In this document: piece by piece, positions 27,431-37,629 of the stretch
Position numbering within the stretch: position 1 is the first letter of the stretch
Layout: each line of letters starts with the position of its first letter
NCBI GenBank assembly: GCA_947174705.1
Contig: CAMWKB010000002.1
Location: forward strand, 21,248 to 85,247
DNA: 64,000 bases
Origin: an uncultured Lachnospiraceae bacterium
Lineage (GTDB): Bacteria > Bacillota > Clostridia > Lachnospirales > Lachnospiraceae
Reading direction: 5' to 3'
The notes under the pieces: generated by a model
What the model was told of the DNA's origin: nothing
Databases searched by the model: none
What the model saw: the letters and a program-made list of their open reading frames with translations, nothing else
Program-made: the position numbers and the translations under genes

Positions 27431-30400
27431 TTATTTATAGTATCTGACCTTTCCATCTTTAAAGCGTGCAGCATAAACGGTCTTTTTCGCCGTTAGACCT
27501 GAACCATCCCGTAGTTTCACGCTAACTGTCATTGTCTGTAATTCATTCGTGTATAAAAACATACTAGATGATGGTTTAGTTGTAGTCACTTTACCAGGAA
27601 TCGGATAAAGATAATAACAACCATCCGCCTCGCTATACTCCTTGTTGAGTCCTGGATTCTTTCCACCAGACACTGTAACCGTGAAGTAAGGGGGCACATA
27701 ATTGTACGGATCCGTTGGATCAGCCGGCGTCGCAACCACTACCAAATCGTTAACATTGATTTTCTTGAATAACCGCGTAACTTTGAAAGTATACTCATTA
27801 GAGATCACACCGCTGCCATCCGCCGCAGACGCTGTGATAATGGCTTCGGAACCCACACTGGCCTTTTTGTTGGCAGTTACTTTTCCGTTTTTATCCACAG
27901 TTAATATAGCTTTATTACTGCTGGACCAAGTAACCTTTTTATCTGTAGGTGTGCCATAGTTACTGCCACATTTAGCAGACAGTTTTATGCTTTTGCCCTG
28001 CGCGATACATCCAATATAACCGTTACTCGAATCACTATAATCTCCATAACTATCCGTAGTTCCTATGGTTATTTTTGACATAGGTATATTAACTTTCACT
28101 GTGCATGTTGCTTTCTTATTACTGCCATCGGTAGCGGTACAAGTAATAGTAGCCTTGCCGGGCGCCTTTGCGGTGATATTACCATTTGCATCTACGCTGG
28201 CTATAGAAGGTGCGCTACTTGTCCACGCAATCAAGGTATTGTCTACACCAGACTTACCCTCTACTTTAGCAGTCAGCTTTCCTGTAAGAGGTGTGTTAGC
28301 ACTCGCTTTTTTACTAAAGAGCACCATACTCTTAGCGGATAGCGTAATCTTTGTAATCTCTCCTGATACTATGGTAACCGTATAAGAATTAGAAATGGCT
28401 TTGCCACTGTCAACGGCCACAGCCGTCACGGTACAAGTTCCTGATGCACCCGCTTTTGCGGTCACCTTGCCATTTGCTACAGTTACCTTATCATTGCCTT
28501 CCACCTTCCATGTGAGCTTCTTGTTGGAGGCGTTTGCCGGTTTAACTGTCGCTTGAAGCGTAATCGCTTTCCCAACAGCCACTTTATTCGGACCACTTAA
28601 AGTAATACTTGTGACAAGCTGATTTACAGTCACATTACAGGATGCGCTCTTATTGTAACCATCGTTGGAGATTGCTTTAATTACGGCTTTACCCGGAGCA
28701 AGGGCGGTAATGACACCATTATTGACGGTGGCCACCTTAGTGTTACTGCTGGACCAAATCACATCGTCAGCGCCAGGCTCGGAACCATTCTGCGTGGTCA
28801 CTTTGAGGAAAGATTTCATATCCAGAGTTTTACCCGTATCCAAATTCTGCGCTTTTACAGTTTTTCCCTGTTTATCCTGAAATGCAATTTTCTTGATGGT
28901 TGCACCACCAATCACTTGAAGCTCATAAGTTTCCGCAACACCATTAAAAGTCTTACCGTCTGCTCCCACAGCTGTGGCAGTAACAGTGTACGTCCCGGTA
29001 GAAGTACTAGCCTTCGTTTTTACAGTGCCATTTGAAACGGAAATCCCTGCTGCCTTCGCCTTATTATCCACAGACCAATTCACTTTTGTAGAAACCGAAT
29101 AAGCAGGCGTGACATCAGCCGTTAATGCCAGGCTCTTGCCGGGGGCAACACGAGAGATTCCTGTTTTGGAATTCAATTTCACTCCAGAAGGAATCGGTGT
29201 TAAAGTGCATGCCTTAGAAGCAACCTTACTCACCTTACCCGTGACCGGATTCAGGGCGACAGCCTTTATGGTCACCTTCTTCGCACCCGTTAGTGTAATC
29301 GATGCTCCTTCTGTATACTTTTTACCATTTATAAACTCACCGTTCTTATAGGTAGGATTCTTGCCATCTGTTGTGTACCAGATTTCTACACCTACAGCAG
29401 TTTTTGTAGAAAGTGTGGCAGTTACGCTCTCTAGCGTATAAGTCGTACCGGTTTTAGGTTTTTCCTTGATTGCAATAACCGGAGCATCCGGTGCGGTCAT
29501 ATCCGATGCAATTTTCAATGCACCCGGCAGCCATGTGGTACCTGCTCCCATACCGGAACTGGAGCTCTTAGTAGTGGAAGACTTCATTGCAGAGAGAAGC
29601 GCATCCACTCTGGCCTTACCTGTTTTTTTACGAATCGATTCATTGGCTGAAAGAATTACTGCCGCCGTACCTGCAGCTGCAGGGGATGCCTGACTGGTGC
29701 CACTCATATAACCATAACCGCTGGGAACCGTAGAGTAAATATGCACTCCCGGGAAAGACAGCTTCACATTACTTCCATAGTTGGAAAAAGAAGCTCTTGC
29801 ACTGTTCTGATCCACCGCACCCACGGAAATCGCACCACTGTAGGATGCCGGAAAGCTATAGGCGTTTGTATCTTCATTGCCTGCAGACGCAAAGACCGCT
29901 ACACCTCTATTATATGCATTTTTGACTACTTTCTCATAGTCGCCGCTATACATAGGGCCACCTAAGCTCATATTAATGATATGGTTACCGTCCGCCACAG
30001 CAGCATTAATGGCCCTCATGACATCTGCATTGTCTGCGCCTGCGTTCGCTGAAGGAAATACACAATAGCCCCTAACCTGAGCATCCGGTGCGATTCCTAC
30101 ACCGCCTTTGCTGTTATCATCTGCTGCAATGATACCTGCCACATGAGTGCCGTGGGTAGCGTTGTCGTTGTTATACTCTGTGCCGGCTGCCCCGTTAACA
30201 AAATTTTTTCCCGCAACAGCATTTGCTGATAAATCCTCATGGTTTCTCTGTAACCCTGTATCAATCACGGCTACTTTCACATCCTGACCTTTATAACCCG
30301 CCGCCCAAGCATAGCTGGTACCTATGTAGTCATGCTGCCACTGTATGCCAAGGCTGGGATCACTAGGTCCTGCCACTGCATTAATTTCGTTCATATCACT

Positions 30401-31270
30401 GGTGAGATAGTTATAATAGTTAGGCCATACAACGGGCAGCTTGGTATCGGGATCTGCTGCGGCAGCCACTGCCAAGGCTACTGTAGCTTTTTTAGGCAGG
30501 TTGATTACGGCTACTCCATAAGAGTAGCTGTCTAAATCGCCACCAAAAGCCGCAGCCACCTGCTCAGCTTCTTCTGTCGTCTCAGCCAGATACACCACCT
30601 CGCCAAGTTCGTAAATTCCCTCTGCATCTGGATATTCGTCAACATTTTGGGCATATATACTTACTATGTCGCCCACATGCGCAGCCAATACCTTTTTATC
30701 TGCCATCTGCGTCGAGGACAATGTATAGCTATCACCTAATCCGGGGAAAATCGCAAAAGCATCTTCCTCAGAATCTTCTGCCTCAAAGTCCTCTTCTGGA
30801 AGTGTATTCTCTGATATTGTATCTTCTGATATGGTATCTTCGGAATCTTCTGCCTCTTCTAAAGCAGGATCATTCACATCAGAATCTTCTGTTTCTTCCG
30901 AAGAATCCTTCGTTTCCTCTGAAGGAGCTTCTATTTCCTCCGAGGAATCTTTGATTTCCTCCGAAGTATCTTTGATTTCCTCTTCCGCAGTTCCAGTTTC
31001 TCCAGAAGATTCCCCATCTTTGTCTTTCTCCGTCTCGGAAGACTGTTCGGGATTTTGTACTTCTTCTGACTCTTTGTCTATTTTTTCTTCTGAAGGCAGC
31101 TCGGATGTCCCTGCATCCTCACTTTCCTCAGAAGACTCGTCGTCAGGTGCTTCAACGAACTGTTCCTCAAGAACAGGTTCTGACGCCGAAGTTGCCAACG
31201 CTTCAATTCCCGTTGTATTGAACAACAGTGAGCCGGCCAGCAATAATGACAGTATCTTTGTTTTTTTCAT
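27431..31270 (-). CDS. Secreted S8 family subtilase with acidic linker and bacterial Ig-like repeats
   Basis: 1279 residues. A signal peptide (1-27, KKTKILSLLLAGSLLF then ALATSA) is followed by a very acidic Ser/Glu-rich stretch (about 31-172), a prodomain-like segment (about 190-300), and a subtilisin domain (about 305-590). The catalytic residues are Asp337 (VIDTGL), His373 (HGTHVAGI) and Ser526 (GTSQASP), with oxyanion Asn465, all intact. A chitobiase/hexosaminidase-type C-terminal (CHB_HEX_C) domain (about 600-690) and five Big_2-like Ig repeats (about 693-1166) follow, with a unique C-terminal 110 residues. There is no LPxTG or SLH anchor. GAAGGGAG precedes the ATG. A lipoprotein gene 45 bases upstream repeats its prodomain segment. 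Substrate unknown; an extracellular or surface-bound protease. Confidence 0.95.
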   Translation of the reverse strand: MKKTKILSLLLAGSLLFNTTGIEALATSASEPVLEEQFVEAPDDESSEESEDAGTSELPSEEKIDKESEEVQNPEQSSETEKDKDGESSGETGTAEEEIKDTSEEIKDSSEEIEAPSEETKDSSEETEDSDVNDPALEEAEDSEDTISEDTISENTLPEEDFEAEDSEEDAFAIFPGLGDSYTLSSTQMADKKVLAAHVGDIVSIYAQNVDEYPDAEGIYELGEVVYLAETTEEAEQVAAAFGGDLDSYSYGVAVINLPKKATVALAVAAAADPDTKLPVVWPNYYNYLTSDMNEINAVAGPSDPSLGIQWQHDYIGTSYAWAAGYKGQDVKVAVIDTGLQRNHEDLSANAVAGKNFVNGAAGTEYNNDNATHGTHVAGIIAADDNSKGGVGIAPDAQVRGYCVFPSANAGADNADVMRAINAAVADGNHIINMSLGGPMYSGDYEKVVKNAYNRGVAVFASAGNEDTNAYSFPASYSGAISVGAVDQNSARASFSNYGSNVKLSFPGVHIYSTVPSGYGYMSGTSQASPAAAGTAAVILSANESIRKKTGKARVDALLSAMKSSTTKSSSSGMGAGTTWLPGALKIASDMTAPDAPVIAIKEKPKTGTTYTLESVTATLSTKTAVGVEIWYTTDGKNPTYKNGEFINGKKYTEGASITLTGAKKVTIKAVALNPVTGKVSKVASKACTLTPIPSGVKLNSKTGISRVAPGKSLALTADVTPAYSVSTKVNWSVDNKAKAAGISVSNGTVKTKASTSTGTYTVTATAVGADGKTFNGVAETYELQVIGGATIKKIAFQDKQGKTVKAQNLDTGKTLDMKSFLKVTTQNGSEPGADDVIWSSSNTKVATVNNGVITALAPGKAVIKAISNDGYNKSASCNVTVNQLVTSITLSGPNKVAVGKAITLQATVKPANASNKKLTWKVEGNDKVTVANGKVTAKAGASGTCTVTAVAVDSGKAISNSYTVTIVSGEITKITLSAKSMVLFSKKASANTPLTGKLTAKVEGKSGVDNTLIAWTSSAPSIASVDANGNITAKAPGKATITCTATDGSNKKATCTVKVNIPMSKITIGTTDSYGDYSDSSNGYIGCIAQGKSIKLSAKCGSNYGTPTDKKVTWSSSNKAILTVDKNGKVTANKKASVGSEAIITASAADGSGVISNEYTFKVTRLFKKINVNDLVVVATPADPTDPYNYVPPYFTVTVSGGKNPGLNKEYSEADGCYYLYPIPGKVTTTKPSSSMFLYTNELQTMTVSVKLRDGSGLTAKKTVYAARFKDGKVRYYK

Positions 31271-31315
31271 TTTTTCTCCCTTCTCTTTCTTTTTCTATCC
31301 TTTGCGGTCATGTGT

Positions 31316-31729
31316 TTACTGTTCCGTATGAAGTTTGTCTTTATAGTTAGGTGCCAATGTGGGATAATCATTTTCCTCTCCCATGCTGATGAGCTCCTGT
31401 ACATCCTTGTCAGTTACATAGGTAGCTACTCCATAGGAATAACTATCAAGTTCAATGCCGTACAAATCAGCAATCTTCTCTGCCTCTTCCAGATCATCCG
31501 CCAAGGCGGTCAATCGTGTCGTTTCCTCAGATTCGTCTTCCGCAGAGTTTCCGTCAGAAGACGAGACCGTCTCGCTCTCAGAAATCGGGAGAACAATTAG
31601 CTCTCGTTCTGTATTATCACGTTCCAGCTCAGTTATTTCGACAAGTTCATGTTTTCTGCCGCAGCCACTGAGTCCTATTATTGAGATTAGAATGAGGCCA
31701 ATTGTGACAGCAACTCTTTTTATTTTCAA
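31316..31729 (-). CDS. Lipoprotein carrying a subtilase prodomain-like module
   Basis: 137 residues starting at a TTG five bases after GGGAGGTG; the longer frame from 31792 has no ribosome binding site and would bury the signal. A lipobox LSGC gives lipid attachment at Cys23. After a Ser/Glu-rich spacer (about 35-70), residues 72-131 align with about 225-288 of the subtilase encoded next: both have LAxxxEEAE, the identical nine residues LDSYSYGVA, and later a PNY motif at the prodomain/catalytic junction. I see no protease domain. It could act in trans as an inhibitor or folding helper for the protease; that is inference. Confidence 0.85.
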   Translation of the reverse strand: MKIKRVAVTIGLILISIIGLSGCGRKHELVEITELERDNTERELIVLPISESETVSSSDGNSAEDESEETTRLTALADDLEEAEKIADLYGIELDSYSYGVATYVTDKDVQELISMGEENDYPTLAPNYKDKLHTEQ

Positions 31730-31989
31730 GTTTTCACCTCCCAGTGCAAATAAAAGTCTCAATATATAGTCTTGCAAGTGCTGACAACACACTTATTGAC
31801 TAACACCAATAAATTTTATACAAATTCAAACTGCCTCCCTGCTGCTCAAGCCGCTCCGGCAAATCTTACTATTCCCGAGTTTGCGGATCAAATCTAATAA
31901 GCAACAGCTATATGTGTAATACAAATTTTACAGCCATACAGTTCCTTTTGTCAATATGCACAATCATCAATAAAAACAATATTTTTCTG

Positions 31990-33321
31990 TTACTTCGCCA
32001 TAATCCGCTTCACTTCCTCCACAGCACGTTCCAACTGGTTATCCACACCCTTATCATAATACGCATCTGCATCGAACTCACATTCGATATCCGGCTCAAT
32101 TCCAATATTATGAATATTATTTCCCTTAGGTGTATAATATGCGCTGACTGTAAGTTTAAGGGCGGTTCCGTCTGTAAGCGGCAGGATACGCTGTACTATG
32201 CCTTTTCCAAAAGTCTTGGTCCCAACCAGGGTTCCTTTGCCATAATCCTTAACGGCGCCGGCAAGAATTTCAGATGCGCTGGCGGAATTGCCGTTTACCA
32301 ATACAACTAACGGTATCTTTAATTCATTATCGCCATCGCAGCTGTATTCCGTCCGCTTGCCGGAGCGGTCCTCGGTATATACTATAAGTCCCTCGGGAAG
32401 AATCTGCCTAGCAATATCCACTACTACGGAAAGGCTTCCTCCCGGATTGCTGCGCAGGTCAAGTATCAGACCCTTTGCCTCATTTCCTTTTATAACTGAC
32501 AGCGCTTCCACAAACTGGTCATAGGTCACCTCATCAAACTCCGTTATCTGAATATAGCCTATCCCATTGTCCTTCATTTCATATTTAACAGTCGGGGATT
32601 CTATCTGCTTTCTGACAACATCCATTTCCAGATAATCCTCTTCACCCTCTCTGTAAATCGTAAGATGTACGATTGTCCCTTCTTCTCCCTTAATCATTGC
32701 GACAATCTCTGATAATTCTAAACCTTGGGCAGGTTCTCCGTCTACCATATAAATAATGTCGTTTTCACGAAGTCCTGCTTCCTGCGCAGGCGTATTCTCT
32801 ATGACTCCGCTGATTTTGCCGTAGCCGGTTCTGCTGTCAATGCTCACATACGCACCGATGCCGTAATATACGCCTTCCGTATCCCGCATCAGTTCTTCCC
32901 ATTCTTCCTGTGTATAATAAACGGAATATGGGTCGCCTAAGGAATCCACCATTCCGGCGTACATTCCTTCTATCATGTTATCGGTATTAATATCTTCTTC
33001 GTTATAATAATACTCATCAATAACTTTCTCTATTGATTCTAACTTGGTAATCGAATCATCATTGACTACGTTCTGCGCGGATGCTCCCTCTGCGCTGGTC
33101 TGTTTACTTCCTCTCAAATGCAAAATATCAGCGACTTTGACACCTGCATAAACACTGCCTGCCACAAGTACACTGATTACAATTCCGGTAAGCATACCGA
33201 CAAGAAACATTCCCTTAGTCTGATGCTGTTCCTGTTTCGAGCTATCTGGATACAAATTATTTTCAGCTCCCTGATTCATTCCACTATTATTACTACTATA
33301 TCCATAATTATCCAAAATCAT
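31990..33321 (-). CDS. S41 family carboxy-terminal processing peptidase (CtpA-like)
   Basis: 443 residues: a cytosolic Asn-rich lead, one membrane segment (about 34-58), a PDZ domain (about 135-225, with RENDIIYMVDGEPAQG) and the S41 protease domain. The catalytic Ser lies in NGNSASASEI and the Lys in KTFGKGIVQ. It sits outside the membrane and trims proteins from their C termini. It follows the division-associated M23 gene by 36 bases. In Bacillus such enzymes act in sporulation signalling or stress; which applies here is not shown. Confidence 0.93.
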   Translation of the reverse strand: MILDNYGYSSNNSGMNQGAENNLYPDSSKQEQHQTKGMFLVGMLTGIVISVLVAGSVYAGVKVADILHLRGSKQTSAEGASAQNVVNDDSITKLESIEKVIDEYYYNEEDINTDNMIEGMYAGMVDSLGDPYSVYYTQEEWEELMRDTEGVYYGIGAYVSIDSRTGYGKISGVIENTPAQEAGLRENDIIYMVDGEPAQGLELSEIVAMIKGEEGTIVHLTIYREGEEDYLEMDVVRKQIESPTVKYEMKDNGIGYIQITEFDEVTYDQFVEALSVIKGNEAKGLILDLRSNPGGSLSVVVDIARQILPEGLIVYTEDRSGKRTEYSCDGDNELKIPLVVLVNGNSASASEILAGAVKDYGKGTLVGTKTFGKGIVQRILPLTDGTALKLTVSAYYTPKGNNIHNIGIEPDIECEFDADAYYDKGVDNQLERAVEEVKRIMAK

Positions 33322-33357
33322 TCATCTCCATTGACATCTATTTCAACTTATAAAGCT

Positions 33358-34566
33358 TTAGCTTATATAATTCCAAGGACTCACATAGCTTCCGTTAAGA
33401 CGCACGCCGAAATGCAAATGATTACCGGTTGAACGTCCGGTACTTCCTACAGCTGCAATTTTCTGACCTTTAGTAACTGTCTGGCCACTGGATACATACA
33501 GCGCGGAGGCATGCATGTATATTGTATACAATCCATCTCCATGGTCTATCATAATGTAATTACCCATAGATGAACTGTACGCAGCGGCTACTACATCCCC
33601 ATCATACGCCGCCAGAATCGAAGAACCATACGGCGCTGACAGATCAACACCGTTGTGGAATTTCTCGATTCCAAGTGTCGGGTGCATACGATTTCCATAT
33701 TGGTCTGAAATCCTCGTATATGATGGACAGGGCCATGCAAACATGCCGCCGTCATAAGTTCTTGCCGCAACATTTTCCGCAGCAAGTCTCGCCTTTTCTT
33801 CCGCAACTGCCTTTTCCAATGCGGCTATTTCGGCATTCTGGGAAGCAATCTCGTCTTCATACTCCTTAATTGCAGCTTCTTTGGTGGAAATATCCGAAGA
33901 CAAGGAGAGAAGCTGCGCTTCCTTCTCTACAATTAAAGTATTTATATTTTTTTCTTCTTCCTTGACATTAACCCTTGCTTCCTCAAGCACTTCTTTCTGT
34001 GCCTCAAGTTCTTCTTTACATACTGCAATAAGCTCAGCAGTCTTTACATATTCATCTAACTGGTTGGCGTCGTAAGCAACTAACGCTTCGATGTAGTCTG
34101 CCTTATTCATCATGTCGGTAATGTTTTCAGCCGAGAAGAACAGATTCATATAAAGCATGTTACCCTGTTCGTACATGAACTGGATACGTTTCTTCATAGC
34201 AGCATACTGTTCTTCCTGCTGCAAAATGGCATCATTTAATTCTTCGGTCGTCACTTCGATTTCCACGGTCTTTTTATCAATTAATTCATTATATTCAGCA
34301 ATTCTCTCCTGAATGTTATCCAGTTCCGTATCCAACTGTGTAACATATGTAGTAAGGTCATTTTTGGACTTCTCAAGCCCTTTCTTTATTGCTTCTATGT
34401 CGCTTAATCCGTTCTTAAGCTTCTCAACCTCTTTCCTTGCCTCAGCTATTTCCGCCTCTTTTTCCTTAATGCTGTCGTAATCGTCCGCAGCAGCGATATT
34501 AGAAGGAAAAACAAACGCAACAGCGATACATATTAATATTAATAATGCCCTCTTTAAATATTTCAT
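33358..34566 (-). CDS. M23 peptidoglycan endopeptidase with coiled coil (PcsB/EnvC-like)
   Basis: 402 residues: a signal peptide (1-26), long coiled coils (about 30-255 with an N-terminal EAEIAEARKEVEKLKNGL heptad pattern) and a C-terminal LytM/M23 domain. Metal-site motifs FHNGVDLS (HxxxD) and NHLHFG (HxH) are intact, so the enzyme itself should be active or act as hydrolase activator. It lies 37 bases after ftsX. FtsE-FtsX uses ATP to activate such coiled-coil hydrolases at the septum, and the gene order supports that role here. Confidence 0.93.
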   Translation of the reverse strand: MKYLKRALLILICIAVAFVFPSNIAAADDYDSIKEKEAEIAEARKEVEKLKNGLSDIEAIKKGLEKSKNDLTTYVTQLDTELDNIQERIAEYNELIDKKTVEIEVTTEELNDAILQQEEQYAAMKKRIQFMYEQGNMLYMNLFFSAENITDMMNKADYIEALVAYDANQLDEYVKTAELIAVCKEELEAQKEVLEEARVNVKEEEKNINTLIVEKEAQLLSLSSDISTKEAAIKEYEDEIASQNAEIAALEKAVAEEKARLAAENVAARTYDGGMFAWPCPSYTRISDQYGNRMHPTLGIEKFHNGVDLSAPYGSSILAAYDGDVVAAAYSSSMGNYIMIDHGDGLYTIYMHASALYVSSGQTVTKGQKIAAVGSTGRSTGNHLHFGVRLNGSYVSPWNYIS

Positions 34567-34603
34567 CTAAGCTCACTGCCTTTCGCCAGCCATTTACAAA
34601 ATG

Positions 34604-35500
34604 CTACACTCTAAGATGTTTTCTTACTGTAACAATACTGCCAAGGAAACCTATTCCCACTCCGATTCCAAGTGAAACCGGGGTAAGTACATTGAAAACC
34701 TCCTGTACAGTCAGAAAACTCAAAAAATTTATAAGCGCGGGAAATCTCTCTACTATGTAGTCCATTACCGTATTATACAAAAAATAGATTATTCCAAGCG
34801 GAATACCTGCGCCAATCAGTCCTATGATCATACCCTCAATTACAAACGGCGATCTGACAAAGAAATCTGTTGCACCTATATATTTCATAATATTAATTTC
34901 TTCTTTTCTTACAGAAATACCAATAGTAACAGTATTGCTTATAAGGAAAATCGAAACCGCAAGCAAAATAGCAATAATTCCAATCGAAACATAAGCTATT
35001 AAAGCATTTATACCGGTCAAGGTAGTGGCGGCTATTTCGGAATAATTTACCTCCCTGACTCCGGATATGGACTTAAGATATGTTACGAGAGCCGACTGCA
35101 TGGAAACATCGTTTAAATTAATCTGGTAGTTTGCGGACTGAGGAATGGGATTTTCCGTAAAACCGTCTGCATATTCACGAAGATAATCCGTCTTAAAGCT
35201 CTCCCATGCTTCATCTGCCGAAACAAAGTGGATACTTGCCACCTCCGGTCTCTTAGCTATCAATTGACCGATTTCTTCTATTCTGGAATCCTCAAGCCCT
35301 TCATCAAAGAAAACGCTTACCCCAAGCACCTGCTCGGCATTTCTTACAATATGTTGAAAATTGGTAATAACCGCATAGAACAATCCAAACAAAAATAAAC
35401 ATGAACTTATAGTTGCAATGGAAGCAAGCGTAAACGATTTATTTCTAAAAAGATTACGAAAGCCCTGACGGATTGTATAGAATAACGTGCTAATCCTCAT
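34604..35500 (-). CDS. ftsX: Cell division protein FtsX
   Basis: 298 residues with the FtsX layout: a cytosolic [18 protein letters not shown] start, a first membrane segment (about 25-48), an extracellular domain (about 50-160) and three further membrane segments in the C-terminal half. The outer loop contacts the hydrolase, here most likely the M23 protein downstream. The start overlaps the ftsE stop by 11 bases, so translation is coupled. Confidence 0.95.
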   Translation of the reverse strand: MRISTLFYTIRQGFRNLFRNKSFTLASIATISSCLFLFGLFYAVITNFQHIVRNAEQVLGVSVFFDEGLEDSRIEEIGQLIAKRPEVASIHFVSADEAWESFKTDYLREYADGFTENPIPQSANYQINLNDVSMQSALVTYLKSISGVREVNYSEIAATTLTGINALIAYVSIGIIAILLAVSIFLISNTVTIGISVRKEEINIMKYIGATDFFVRSPFVIEGMIIGLIGAGIPLGIIYFLYNTVMDYIVERFPALINFLSFLTVQEVFNVLTPVSLGIGVGIGFLGSIVTVRKHLRV

Positions 35501-36230
35501 CTATATATCCTCCTTTTTCCTCATCGCTTACTATAACTCCTTTTTTAAGCGTAACTACCCTCTTCTGCATAGCGTTTACGATTTCCCTGTTATGCGTAAC
35601 GACAAGTACCGTAGTTCCGTTTTCGTTAATCTGTTCAAGGAGTTTCATAATTTCCCATGAATTCTTAGGGTCAAGATTACCCGTAGGCTCATCCGCCAGA
35701 AGGATAGTCGGATTATTAACTAACGCCCTTGCCAACGCCACTCTCTGCTGCTCACCACCGGAAAGCTGCCTGGGTCTGGCCTTGTACTTACCGGCAAGTC
35801 CCACAATCGCAAGTATGCTTGGCACGTTCTTTCTGATTTCCTTATTTGACTTTTGTACAATCCTCTGCGCAAAGGCCACATTCTCATACACATTTCTATC
35901 CTTGAGCAGTCTGAAGTCCTGAAATACAATTCCTATATTTCGCCTGAATTTAGGAATCTTCCGGTGTTTTATTCTGGCAAGGTCATAACCCATCACATTG
36001 ATATCACCGCTGGTTATTGTCAACTCTCTGAGCAAAAGCTTGATAAGGGTGGATTTGCCGGAACCACTGTCGCCTACTATAAAAACAAATTCCCCTCTGT
36101 TAATATGAAGATCGACGTCCTTAAGCGCCGGTGCGCCCGTTGAATATGCCTTACTGACATTGTTTAAGGAAATAATTTCTTTATTGTCTGACGCGGTCCT
36201 TTTAGTTCTCCTATTTGCAGACACATCCAT
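35490..36230 (-). CDS. ftsE: Cell division ATP-binding protein FtsE
   Basis: 246 residues, an ABC ATPase. Walker [10 protein letters not shown], signature [15 protein letters not shown] and Walker [17 protein letters not shown] are all present. A 17-residue polar extension precedes the usual [11 protein letters not shown] start. AGGAGTAGG lies before the ATG. Partner of FtsX, encoded in an overlapping frame. It is preceded by a PucR-type regulator gene and may share its transcript (53-base gap). Confidence 0.95.
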   Translation of the reverse strand: MDVSANRRTKRTASDNKEIISLNNVSKAYSTGAPALKDVDLHINRGEFVFIVGDSGSGKSTLIKLLLRELTITSGDINVMGYDLARIKHRKIPKFRRNIGIVFQDFRLLKDRNVYENVAFAQRIVQKSNKEIRKNVPSILAIVGLAGKYKARPRQLSGGEQQRVALARALVNNPTILLADEPTGNLDPKNSWEIMKLLEQINENGTTVLVVTHNREIVNAMQKRVVTLKKGVIVSDEEKGGYIDED

Positions 36231-36283
36231 TTATAATTCCTACTCCTTTCGCAGTTATGTTGCTTAATTTTATATTTAAAAAA

Positions 36284-37372
36284 TTAATAATCAAAATGTT
36301 CCATATACTTCATATATTTAACTACCATAAGTGCAATTTTAAACGTAATTGCATCTTCAAAAACCCTCAGATCCAAACCGGTGCTTTTTTCAAGTTTATC
36401 CAGACGATATACCAATGTATTCCTATGTATAAAAAGCTGTCTGGAAGTCTCTGACACGTTCAGGCTGTTTTCAAAGAACTTATTAATGGTCACTAAAGTC
36501 TCTTCGTCAAATTCATCCGGATTCTTGCCATCAAAAATTTCTTTAATAAACATCTTACAAAGTGGAATTGGCAGCTGGTATATCAGTCTTCCGATACCAA
36601 GTTCACTGTAAGCGACTACATTCCTCTCCGCAAAGAATATCTTGCCGACGTCAAGCGCCATCTTCGCTTCTTTATAAGAACGGCTCACTTCTTTAATTTC
36701 ACTTACAACGGTGCCGTATGCGATCCTTACATTTTTCAAATGCTCTTTTTCCAAATAGGTTGTCATTCCTACTGCGGCTTTCTCAATTTCTTTTCTTCCG
36801 TCTGCATCTGACAAACTTTTAACAATGATTACATTTTTCTCATCTACTGCCGTAACAAAATCGTGGCTGTTGCTGCCGACATAAGACCTCATAAGCTCTA
36901 AAACATTGCTGTCCTTGGCGTTATCCGTCTCGATTATCATTGCTATACGCTTATCGTCCGTCTGGATATGCAGCTTCTTGGCGCGGCTGTATATATCTAC
37001 CAACAGAAGATTATCCAGCAAAAGATTTTTAATAAAATTGTCCTTGTCGAACCTTTCTTTATATGCGACCAAAAGATTCTGAATCTGGAAAACGGACATT
37101 TTTCCAACCATATAAATGTCCTCTCCGATTCCCTGCGCTATCAATATATACTCAAGCTGCTGCTCATCAAAAATTTTAAAATACTGATATCCCTGTATTT
37201 CCTGCGCATCCGCCGGCGACTTGGCGAAATCCGCCGCGGGCTTCTCGCATTTCTCCATTTCATCTGAAGTCATAGCAACCGGCTTTCCGTCGATATCCAT
37301 AACACAAAGTTCCACACGCGCAATTGCTTTTAATCCATCAATCGTGTTCTGTAAAATCTGATTTGAAATCAT
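36284..37372 (-). CDS. PucR/CdaR-type transcriptional regulator
   Basis: 362 residues. An N-terminal sensory region (about 1-100), a GGDEF-like middle segment (about 135-245) and a C-terminal helix-turn-helix (about 300-355, with FFENSLNVSETSRQLFIHRNTLVYRLDKLE) of the PucR C-terminal type. The family includes the sugar-diacid regulator CdaR. The gene is upstream of ftsE in the same direction, which is a known arrangement in clostridia, but what it controls or senses is not evident. GGGGGATTAGG precedes the ATG. Confidence 0.88.
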   Translation of the reverse strand: MISNQILQNTIDGLKAIARVELCVMDIDGKPVAMTSDEMEKCEKPAADFAKSPADAQEIQGYQYFKIFDEQQLEYILIAQGIGEDIYMVGKMSVFQIQNLLVAYKERFDKDNFIKNLLLDNLLLVDIYSRAKKLHIQTDDKRIAMIIETDNAKDSNVLELMRSYVGSNSHDFVTAVDEKNVIIVKSLSDADGRKEIEKAAVGMTTYLEKEHLKNVRIAYGTVVSEIKEVSRSYKEAKMALDVGKIFFAERNVVAYSELGIGRLIYQLPIPLCKMFIKEIFDGKNPDEFDEETLVTINKFFENSLNVSETSRQLFIHRNTLVYRLDKLEKSTGLDLRVFEDAITFKIALMVVKYMKYMEHFDY

Positions 37373-37403
37373 CCTAATCCCCCATTCTTACTCAACCTGC
37401 GAG

Positions 37404-37421
37404 TTTGGGCGCAAGCACAAA
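37404..37421. promoter_or_regulatory. 18-bp imperfect palindrome upstream of the PucR-type gene
   Basis: TTTGGGCGCAAGCACAAA reads as TTTGnGC-N4-GCnCAAA, 32 bases before the regulator ATG. It is a possible autoregulatory operator. No clear promoter was found in the A/T-rich 286-base gap 37373-37658. Confidence 0.35.
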
Positions 37422-37629
37422 GTTCAATACTTTCCCCATAAATGTATATTGCTTACTGTTATAACATTTGTACAAGATTTATAACGGCTCTATTCTGCAA
37501 AATATCACATTCGTCTTTTATTTTAATATATTTTAACAATAAAATCTACCTTAAATCATTATTTTTTTGTGTATTTTTAATTATTTTGACAATATTTAGC
37601 AAAAAATACCTTTATACAATTTACATAAA

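Noticed and set aside
30831..31331. 166-residue plus-strand frame opposite the acidic part of the subtilase
   Set aside because: Serine-rich shadow of the Ser/Glu repeat region on the other strand, without a ribosome binding site.
31730..31792. Longer lipoprotein frame from 31792
   Set aside because: It would place 21 residues before the signal peptide; GGGAGGTG before the TTG at 31729 sets the start.
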